Below, piece after piece: positions 56,323-64,000 of a stretch of 64,000 nt of DNA. The notes beneath the pieces are model-generated. The model was not told where the DNA came from. It did not search any database and was given only the letters and a program-made list of their open reading frames with translations. The DNA is from Bretschneidera sinensis. Taxonomy: Eukaryota > Streptophyta > Magnoliopsida > Brassicales > Akaniaceae. A program made the translations under genes and the position numbers. The stretch spans positions 79,608,320 through 79,672,319 of the forward strand of contig CM043702.1 of assembly GCA_023935145.1 (NCBI GenBank), written 5' to 3'. Each line of letters opens with the position of its first letter. Within the stretch, counting starts at the first letter, position 1.

Positions 56323-56764
56323 TGTTGATGACTGAAATTTGCAGATGAGCTGGAGGTCAGTATGTCAACGGTCTGCACAAAGAAGTATGGGTGAACTAGA
56401 GGGTCACCGGAGGAAGAAAAATGGGGGATGCCTTCGGGGACACTCCGACGCTCTTGTCAATGTAATGTCTTGAGAAAATTGGGAGAATTATGATTAGTGC
56501 TTCAGTAATGAGTTTGTAAAAAACTGAAAATTGATTGGATTCACATACCTTGGGCCTTTTATAGTATTCAGGGGCGAGGTTGGCCACGTGCTGGAGATGG
56601 GGTAATCCCGGAGATCCTATTCCTCTAGCAAAGGATCTAATCATGTGTCTAGGGATGACCCAATCCCTATAATCATGCTTACAGTTCTGCACAGGGGAGC
56701 TTGTGAGTGATGATGGTGTCACCAACTGCTTGTCTATGTGTCATCACACTATTAGAGAAAAGCT

Positions 56765-58364
56765 TGTAACGACCCATCCCGAGTTGGCTACCCCCGAGAC
56801 GGTGTTGTCACATTTTGAAAATCTCAACATGACATATATATGCAACAATTAAAATAATACCAACTGTAATTATTACATCAATCATCAACCCTCAACAAGG
56901 GAGATACATCATTCAAATCTTGACTTAAACATTATATACAACATATTATGCATGAATATTTACAAAAAAAAAAAATTTCCTCATTAGTCTGAGGATGTGG
57001 ACCATATGGCTTACAGATAATGAATCTGTCTGAATCTCAGCTCACCAACTATCTGGCATACCGGCTGCCTGAAATCATTTAACATTGAGGGATGAGCTTC
57101 ACAAGCTTAATGAATTAAATTTACTAGAAGTATTCAATTTATATAAATAGTATTTTAATATTTAATCATTTATATCTCATATAACTTGATAATAGCATTC
57201 TACTATCACTACATATATCATAAGCCCCATTCTCTATCAATCTCTTCTTCTTATATATTTATTCACCTTAAGACCATCAATTATACCTCATAATTTCTTC
57301 ATTACGAGGTTCACAGCATATAGTCTACCATTTAGACAGTTCTTATCATATCATACTTCCATGTTTCATTCTCACCATAACTGTCTCTCTGTGAGACTCA
57401 TTCATCTATAAATAAATTTACAATAACAAAACAACACTTCAGTATTTCAGTAATAAAATCAATATTTAAAAATTATCAGGGCACATCTTCCCACATGTCG
57501 ACATGTTTTTATCTTAGACTGAGTACCTTCCCGATTCTTTTATTTTATTTAGACCGGCTGCCCTTCCGATTCTTTTATTTCATGTATATGCATATGAATA
57601 ATGATATGAAGTATGCATATACACAATAATATAAAAACACACATGTATTCATACATTCAAATTAGTTATCAAGCTTCTTCTCAAATCATTATTTAGTCAA
57701 TTTCACTAATTTCTTCTCCTCATATATCATATCAACTCATCATCCATAGTTTGTCAAGCATTTCACTTATTATCTTTATTATTAAATCAACTCATTATTC
57801 CAATAATATTATTTCTTATATAATAATTCTCTGCACATCACTTATTCCTCTTATACCTATAAACCAATTTTCATCTATTACCAAATCATAAGTTCATAAT
57901 ATATTCAAATACTATCATTATATATTTCATATTTATCTTGATTACTTAAAGTAAATCTAACTCACTACGTAGCACTTAGAGCTACTCGTGGATCACCTCA
58001 TTGCCTTTCCTGCTTCTTTCAGCAATTTTTTCCGGTTGCTGATCGCCAACACCTGACATAATATTTATATTAAATTTCTAATTTATTCTTCAATTTCTCC
58101 ATAATTCACATCCTTTGAAAATTCTCACACTGAATTTCGAGAAATTTCATGTATGCTAAATTCCAAAAATAAACTTCATATTATTACCTTCTATTTTTCT
58201 TAAAGCTTCCCATAGCTCTCTATAAAATTCTCCTGTAAACTCCTTCAAAATTTTACTCTTTCAACATTTCTTTCGGTCCCCAAGTGTTTAAAGAAATAGA
58301 GTAGTTTGAATTGTAAAAGAAAGAAAACCAATCAGAATTTGGTAAGTATAATTAAAGTAAAGAA

Positions 58365-58436
<72 letters not shown>

Positions 58437-58725
58437 TAATTTGCCACCACTTTCCCCCGTTTCACTTTTGAGCTACTTAACATGCAACAAATTGAAAATT
58501 TTGAAGGTGTTGCAAGAGCCTTTTTTTTTTTCTTTCCTTTTCTTCTTTTTATCTTCCATGAATTCTTTTTCTTTTTCTTTTTCCTTACATGCTGTCCACG
58601 TGTCCCTTTTTTTAAAAAAATTATTTTATAAAAATTAAATCTTTCGCATATATGTATTATTTTAATTCCATGTCATATTTATTAAATTACTTCTTTACCC
58701 TTTCTTTACGAATACAAATATTACA
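56765..58725. mobile_element. Solo LTR of another LTR retrotransposon (1961 bp)
   Basis: It begins TGTAACGACCCATCCC and ends ATATTACA (TGTAA ... TTACA), with perfect target duplication aagct (56760-56764 / 58726-58730). There is no coding region, primer site or second LTR, so it is an LTR left by recombination. The start TGTAACGACCC is typical of some plant gypsy LTRs; the lineage cannot be fixed. A long (AT)n run lies at 58370-58435. Confidence 0.85.
58370..58435. repeat. (AT)n microsatellite in the solo LTR
   Basis: More than 30 at units in a row. It creates an apparent ORF with a Tyr-Ile repeat that is not a gene. Confidence 0.95.
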
Positions 58726-58730
58726 AAGCT

Positions 58731-58860
58731 ATCCACGTGTCATCAAACCATTGGAAAAGAGTTGTCCACGTGTCATCAGACTATTGGAGAGGATCTGTCC
58801 ACGTGTCATCAAACTATTGGAGATGAGTTGTCTACGTGTCATCGGACTATTGGATGGTGA
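58731..58860. promoter_or_regulatory. G-box-like array in the Tat-2 5' LTR
   Basis: tccacgtgtcat occurs three times (from about 58732, 58765, 58798) and ctacgtgtcat once (58831), at 33-base spacing, with caaactattgg between. CACGTG is the core of plant G-boxes/ABREs, bound by bZIP and bHLH factors. In the 3' LTR (40525-40680) the same series has mutated cores such as cacgagtca and catgtgtca. A role as LTR enhancer is inferred. Confidence 0.55.
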
Positions 58861-58876
58861 ATTATTGTTTGTATCA

Positions 58877-59237
58877 GTCCTCATGTTCCTGTTGACTAAT
58901 TTCCACCATTTTTGTTAGTTTAAACTTCAATAACAACCCTAATTTGAAAAATCAAATCAAATCAAGGATGAAATGCTTGAAAATTAGTTCAACCCCAGAA
59001 TCTTCTGCATGGGTTGTGTTGAATCCATGAATTCATCAAACAAGCTGGTGCTCCACACCCACATCGAACACTAACGACGGCGTCGCCAAAGCTTCTAAAG
59101 TTTCAGGATGACGAAGACGATGTACTATTTCTTAAGTTAGATATGTTCGATCTACGACCAAACGAAGCATTGTTTCTTGAGTTAGACATGTTCGATCTAC
59201 GACCAGACAAAGCATAGCCTCGAGCTTTTGTCTCCAT
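58877..59237 (-). pseudogene. GRF zinc-finger protein, exon 1 and start of exon 2
   Basis: Start ATG at 59237 (METKARGYALSGRRSNMSNS). The leader contains two similar Arg/Ser/Asn units (GRRSN(M/I)SN) and a Ser run, then an in-frame TGA at 59105-59103. In the same frame follows CGCGAPACLMNSWIQHNPCR, RFWG: the first half of a GRF zinc finger (CxCG ... SW....NP.R.F.GC). A donor-like gg|gttgaa ends it near 58990; an acceptor attag precedes 58896. Exon 2 begins QQEHED and goes on at 40068 beyond Tat-2. The TGA and the Tat-2 insertion make it a pseudogene; the exact splice phase is unresolved. Confidence 0.7.
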
Positions 59238-59570
59238 CTTCAATTCCAAAAAGATGAAGCAAACCACTCTCTTCCTCCTCTCTCTTGTTTCTTTCCCTAT
59301 CTTGTCTGCCTCTCACGTCCTCAATAAACCGTAAGAATTTATCCCGTCAGTTTTTTTTCTTTATTTCTTTATTTTTCTGCTGATTAAGCTTGGAATTAAC
59401 AACAAATCACTTGCACGTATGCTTCCATTAACGACATCAACCACATTTAGATAAAATCATGATATTGCACTATTTTGTTTATTTTTCTGTTTCAATGTGC
59501 TAAAATTGAAAGGTTCTACATTAAAGTGCAAATTATCCTTAAAAAAATGGGGGCCAAAATGCTTTTAAAC
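59165..59570 (-). repeat. Inverted-repeat arm B: GRF gene promoter and exon 1 start
   Basis: Its complement matches 39380-39775 along about 400 bases, including the 5' UTR and upstream sequence. As it is continuous with the zinc-finger coding exon, this is the original copy and arm A the duplicate. Before the Tat-2 insertion the arms were some 590 bases apart. Confidence 0.85.
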
Positions 59571-59706
59571 CAAAAATCTATTTAAAGCAAATAGGAACAA
59601 AGAGGAGAATTATATGATTACATATAAAATTGAAAATTCACAGCAACTCCATAAAAATAATGTACTTTTAAATCAATAAATGATATTCATGGTAACTTCT
59701 TTTAAG

Positions 59707-59755
<49 letters not shown>

Positions 59756-60187
59756 TTTATGTCGAATGACATATCATATGCTTTTTTTAAAAAAAAAATT
59801 ATCTTAAAAAGAGAAATGATTAATATTAAAAACCTTTTTTTTTTCCTATGAGAAGCTTACCATGCTTATATATTATTTTTAAAATTCAAACTAAATTTAT
59901 CTTGTGGATTTTATTCCAAATGAATGAAAAAAAAATCTTAAAACATTTTTCCCTAAGAGAAGCTTTGCCATGCTTATATATTATTTCTAAAATTCAAACT
60001 AATTTTTTTTCCTATGAGAAGCTTACAAGTCGTCTTTTGCAGGTCTGGACAGATGAAGCGAAATAGCATAACCAGGGTTAAGAAATAGCCAAGACAGTTG
60101 CCATATGAAATTCTTTTCTCCCTAGCTTAAAGGAATTTTGGCAGCTAAAATGGGTGGGAATTCCTGAAAATTTTGAAATCAAAATCC
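59571..60187. other. AT-rich spacer with (TA)n and a 110-bp tandem repeat
   Basis: (TA)n lies at 59709-59757. The block ctatgagaagcttaccatgc, ttatatattatttttaaaa and ttcaaacta at 59845-59890 returns at 59950-60000, and its start again at 60010, a period of about 110 and then 60 bases. The 72-codon ORF here comes from this repeat. No gene recognised. Confidence 0.6.
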
Positions 60188-60537
60188 TGTTAGGGTTAAA
60201 CTACCCTATCTTTACGGATCTTGAGATGCGAATATAGAGAAGAAAACAGAAATAAATCAAAGACAAACGCATAGCACACAGATTTACGTGGTTCACCCAA
60301 ACTCGGGTTACGTCTACGGAGTTGCAGCGATTTCACTATGTCTTGAAGAACAATACAAGGAGGTCTTACCCCTAGACACCCCTCACAGTATTCACAAAAA
60401 AAGACAGCTCACTCCCTTACACAAAAGAATAAGATGAAACCTTATATTTCCGGGTTAAAATAAAATAGATACAAAACAGTGCTGAAAACACCAGATTGGA
60501 CAAAAAAAGCCCACCAGGCTCCACACATAGCCTAACA
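60188..60537 (-). mobile_element. 3' LTR of Copia-E
   Basis: TGTTAGGGTTAAAC ... CATAGCCTAACA, 350 bp, with a purine tract (caagtgggagat on the element strand) directly inside. It contains ttacgtggttcacccaa, a block frequent in Tork-type copia LTRs. The flanking five bases are aatcc; the partner duplication is beyond the window. Confidence 0.9.
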
Positions 60538-60679
60538 ATCTCCCACTTGGAGACTGGTCCAATCACCAACACCAAGTACCACATGCCTTCAAACAAAGTA
60601 ACCATCGCCATAACTCATTCACCTGTCCTCAAGCTTGAAGACCAACTGAAGCTGAGCACAACTTCAATTTCTCAATAGT

Positions 60680-62126
60680 GACACCCTTAGTCAACATATC
60701 TGCTAGATTTTCAGTTCCACGAATCTTCTCCAGTACCAACTGTTCACTGTCGAGAAGAGAGCGAATAAAGTGATATCTCAACTATATATGCTTCGTCCTA
60801 GAATGAAATGCCAGATTCTTAGCAAGTAAAATAGCACTCTGACTATCACTGTGTAGAGTACCCCTCTCATTCTTCTTACCCAGCTCATCCAAGAGACCCT
60901 ATAACCAAACCATTTCCTTCCCAGCTTCAGTTATGGCTACATACTCAGCTTCTGTAGTAGAGAGAGCAACGATCTTCTGCAACTTAGAAGCCCAACTTAC
61001 AGCTGTACCACCTAGAGTATACACAATCCCTGTAGTACTCTTTCTGCTATCAACATCACTAGCTAAATCATCATCCACAAAACCCTACAGTTTTAAACCT
61101 GCCCTTGTAAAGCACAGAGATGTATCTGAAGTGCCTTTCAAATACCTCAGGATCCATTTGACTGCCTCCCAATATTATTTTCCCGGATTACTCATGTACC
61201 TACTCACAACTCCCACTACATGTGCAATGTCCGGTCTTGTGCAGACTATGACGTACATAAGACTTCCAATAGCTGAGGCATCGGGAACCCTACTTATGTA
61301 GTCCTACTCCTTCTCTGTCTTTGGTGATTGATCCTTTGATAGTCTAAAATGACTAGCCAAAGGTGTGCTCATTCGTTTAGCACTATCCATGCTAAATCAA
61401 CTGAGAACCTTCTTCACATACTCTGTCTGTGAAAGTTTCAAAGTCCCACTGACTCTGTCTCTGATGATTCTCATACCAAGGATTTGTTTTGCAGCACCCA
61501 AATCCTTCATTTCAAACTGTTTTGACAACGGCCTCTTGAGATTATTAATCTCCTCAATGTTGACCCTGCAACGAGCATATCATCCATATACAACAATAAT
61601 AGGATATAAGAGTTGTCAAAACTCTTAACACAGCAACAATGGTCTGCCTGGCACCTTGTGAACCTGGTACTACACATGAAGCTGTCAAACTTCTTGTACC
61701 ATTGTCTTGGAGCTTGTTTTAACCCATACAAACTCATTCTCAGTTTGCAAACCTGATTTTCCTTTCCCTACACTGCAAATCCTTGTGGCTGATGCATATA
61801 AATATCCTCCTCCAAATCACCATGAAGGAACGCTGTCTTCACATCTAACTGCTTAAGATGTAGGTTCTCTGCAGCCACAATTCCCAGTACCAGTCTGATT
61901 GTTTTAGCTTCACAACAGGAGAGAAAATATATGTGTAATCAATACCCTCTTTCTGTTGAAACCCTTTCACAACCAATCTGGCCTTGTAGCACTTGCTACC
62001 ATCATGCTCTTCTTTTACTCTGTACACCCATTTGTTATGTAAAGCTTTCTTCTCTTCTAGCAATTCAATTAGTTACCATGTCTGATTCGTCATCAGTGAG
62101 TCCATCTCATCCTTCATGGCTAACTC
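60680..62126 (-). pseudogene. Copia-E reverse transcriptase and RNase H
   Basis: RT starts with HNKWVYRVKEEHDGSKCYKA and RLVVKGFQQKEGIDYTYIFS (62063-61920), then [39 protein letters not shown] (61737) and LLLYMDDMLVAGS (61600), where YMDD replaces the usual YVDD but both Asp are kept. RNase H shows LKGTSDTSLCF, SRKSTTGIVYTLGG, VALSTTEAEYVAITEAGKEM, LHSDSQSAILLAKN and ends ENLADMLTKG at 60700. Single stops interrupt it about every 60-100 codons. Confidence 0.85.
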
Positions 62127-63110
62127 CTACTTGCTAGAATTTTTAACTTGCAAAGCTTTATCATAACATTCTGGCTTACCACTGTCAGTTAACAAAATAT
62201 AGAACAAGGATGGTGAGAACCGCTGTGGAGGTCTAATGTTCCTAGAAGACCTTCTGACAGAACTTATGGGCGTACACTGTTCTACCTGTAGGTCTGTATT
62301 CTCATCATTTTCCTGACTCCTACTCTGCACTGTGCTCTCAGAAAATTCATCCAAGTCAACAAACTCAGATTTCTTTGGTTCTGGCCCTGTAACGATAGAT
62401 TCTGCACTTGACCTGTCTTTATACATAACCTGTTCATTGAAAATCACATTTCTACTCCTGGTGATTTTTCGATTTTGATTATCCCAAAACCAATAACCAA
62501 AAGCTTCATCACCATAGCCAATAAAGAAACATTTTCTGGATTTAGCATCTAGTTTACTGCGAGCATCAGAGTCAATATGAACATAAGATAAACAACCAAA
62601 AACTTTTAAGTAAGAAAGGCTTACCTCCTTTCCATTCCATACCTCTTCAGGTATCCTGCAATCCAAAGGAACTGACGGTCCTCGATTTATCAAGCGAGCT
62701 GCTGTGCTAACTGCATTGGCCCAAAAAGTTTCTGGCAACCCAGTATGTAACCTTATACTTCTAGCACGCTCATTGAGGGTCCTGTTCATGCGCTCAGCGA
62801 TGCCATTCTGCTGTGGTGTCGTGGGAATAGTCTTCTCCATCCTGATCCCATTAGCAACACAAAATTCTCTAAATCCCCCATCTATGTACTCTCCACCATT
62901 ATCAGACCTCAAACATTTTACCTTCAAACATGTTTCAGTCTCAACCATGGTCTTCCATTTCTTAAAGGTCTCAAATACCTCAGATTTATTTTTCAAAAAA
63001 TAAACCCATACCTTCCTGCTTGAGTCATCAATAAATGTGATATAATACCGCAAACCTCCAAGAAATGCAACCGGGGAAGCTCCCCACAAATCTGTGTGTA
63101 ACAACTCCAA
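62127..63110 (-). pseudogene. Copia-E integrase (open for 327 codons)
   Basis: It contains ELLHTDLWGASP, KCLRSDNGGEYI and PQQNGIAERMNRTLNERARS, so the D,D,E triad is intact. FWANAVSTAARLINRGPS, FGCLSYVHID, KCFFIGYGDEAFGYWFW and RNVIFNEQVMY complete the domain; an acidic linker to RT follows. A stop just before the frame (at about 63133) cuts it from the protease, so the polyprotein is broken although the domain itself looks intact. Confidence 0.85.
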
Positions 63111-63134
63111 TTTTTCAGACTTTGGAGTTCTGCC

Positions 63135-64000
63135 TCATTTCAAGAAACTGACGTTTATCTGTTTCCCAAGAATGTAGCTCTCATACAAATCAAAGTCAAG
63201 GAATTTCAACTCTGGCAGTTTCCCTTTAGACAGCATCACTTTCATCCCTTTTTCGCTCATGTGACCAAGCCTACGATGCCATAGGATTGTATCAACTTTT
63301 GCATCAACCACTGCAATAGTATCTCTCACACTTGAAGTCATGTATAGAGTACCCGCTTTTGTTCCACAAGCCACTACTATGGCTCCCTTTGTAATCTTCC
63401 AAGTACCAGCCCCAAATGTCACCGTGTGACCTTCAACATCAAGCTGTCCTACAGAGATCAAGTTCCTCATCAATTTTGGAACATGTCGCACTTTCTGTAT
63501 CAACCACACAGACCCATTCGGCAATTTAATACAAACATTTCCAATACCCACAATATCCAAGGCTTCTTCATCAGCCAAATATACCTTCCCAAAATCACAT
63601 GTCACATAGTGCTCCATGATTTCTCGGTGTGTAGTGATATGGAAAGAAGCTCCTGAGTCCAAAACCCAAGAGTCAATGGGACTGTCAATAGAAAGTAATA
63701 GGGCACCCTGTAGTTATTCTGTCACAGCATTTGCAGCATCATTCTCATTCCTTTTCTTCTGCGGTTCTCTACAATTTTTCTTAAAGTGGCCAGTCTTGCC
63801 ACAATTCCAGCATTCCAGTTGTCGTCTAGATCTGGATTTACTCCTACCTCCTCTTCTCGATTTTGATCTACTCTTATTGGAATTTCTATCCTGTGCTCTA
63901 CCTCTTGTCTCAAGATTTAAAGCTGAACTAGAACCCAAGGTTTCACCCACATCTCTCCTGGGAACCTCCTCGCTTAAAATCAAATCCCAAATATCTTCAT
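63135..64000 (-). pseudogene. Copia-E Gag end, zinc knuckle and protease
   Basis: The knuckle CWNCGKTGHFKKNC (63810-63765) is a perfect CX2CX4HX4C and follows an Arg/Ser-rich run (NKSRSKSRRGGRSKSRSRR). After a stop at about 63712 comes the protease with WVLDSGASFHITTHREI (63670), VRHVPKLMRNLISVGQLD, and the pre-integrase site LWHRRLGHMSEKGM; the last Cys pair of the HHCC zinc site, usually CESCI, reads YESYI, so zinc binding is lost. Confidence 0.85.

Larger units (their letters stand above)
40074..58876 (-). mobile_element. Tat-2: complete Tat-type Ty3/gypsy element with two nested insertions
   Basis: It spans 18,803 bp, about 10.8 kb without the nested Copia-C and solo LTR. Target duplication gtcct (40069-40073 / 58877-58881) is perfect and, once removed, restores the GRF reading EDHECDFF. 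Order on the element strand: 5' LTR, primer site, Gag, protease, RT, RNase H, integrase, then an opposite-strand ORF, a 48-bp minisatellite and the 3' LTR. The extra opposite-strand ORF and the 3' tandem repeats are typical of the Tat/Ogre group. All ORFs are broken. Confidence 0.9.
56323..58876 (-). mobile_element. 5' LTR of Tat-2, split by a solo LTR
   Basis: Without the 1966-base insertion (with duplicated aagct) it is 588 bp. The left part (56323-56764) aligns with 40074-40520; the right part (58731-58876) consists of 33-bp units of the type tccacgtgtcatcaaactattgg and ends TTTGTATCA. gtcct follows at 58877-58881. The number of 33-bp units differs between the two LTRs. Confidence 0.9.
60188..64000 (-). 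mobile_element. Copia-E: Tork-like Ty1/copia, 5' part outside the window
   Basis: Within the window are the 3' LTR, RNase H, RT, integrase, protease and the Gag zinc knuckle, in copia order on the minus strand. The domains are collinear without large deletions, so this is the best preserved coding element here, yet stops and frameshifts occur at about 63133, 62126, 61930, 61510 and in RNase H. Confidence 0.9.

Noticed and set aside
58306..58638. ORF of 110 codons with a Tyr-Ile run
   Set aside because: Produced by the (AT)n microsatellite in the solo LTR.
1..64000. tRNA, rRNA, organelle or bacterial genes
   Set aside because: None recognised on either strand; only tRNA-complementary primer sites of retroelements occur.

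Overview
This is plant nuclear DNA, probably from a dicot with a repeat-rich genome. I see one convincing working gene, one broken host gene, and otherwise nested retroelements: Ty1/copia, Ty3/gypsy of the Tat and chromovirus types, a LINE and a TRIM-like piece. No tRNA, rRNA, operon or CRISPR structure was seen. The species cannot be named from the sequence.

Layout. 1-5064: minus-strand Tat-type gypsy remnant (Tat-1) with its 5' LTR at 4509-5064, cut by a foreign LTR end at 1-527. 5065-6460: anonymous sequence and an LTR-like piece. 6461-11155: SIRE-like copia (Copia-A), minus strand, 5' LTR at 9902-11155 and no 3' LTR. 12417-21924: plus-strand acetylornithine aminotransferase gene in three exons (468 codons before the stop); its two introns carry LTR pieces, a plant-transposon-protein ORF and a deleted copia (Copia-D, 18524-20339). 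22936 to about 38950: minus-strand LINE, split by a TRIM/copia composite (24425-30100), an RT-less chromovirus (31610-36136) and an unclassified insert (36949-38474).

39380-59570: a host GRF zinc-finger gene on the minus strand whose promoter and first exon exist twice in inverted orientation. A large Tat element (Tat-2, 40074-58876, target duplication gtcct) sits in the loop of this inverted repeat. Tat-2 carries an opposite-strand ORF, a 48-bp minisatellite, a full-length but decayed copia (Copia-C, 44629-50657, duplication ttaat) and, in its 5' LTR, a solo LTR (56765-58725, duplication aagct). 60188-64000: another minus-strand copia (Copia-E), running off the window.

The aminotransferase exons are clean beside heavily mutated elements, so this gene is under selection and its introns have absorbed insertions. 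The element ORFs are broken by stops, internal deletions and lost catalytic residues; none looks autonomous. I found no clearly new enzymatic system. The most unusual structure is the inverted GRF gene copy with a transposon nest in its loop, which could once have made a hairpin transcript.
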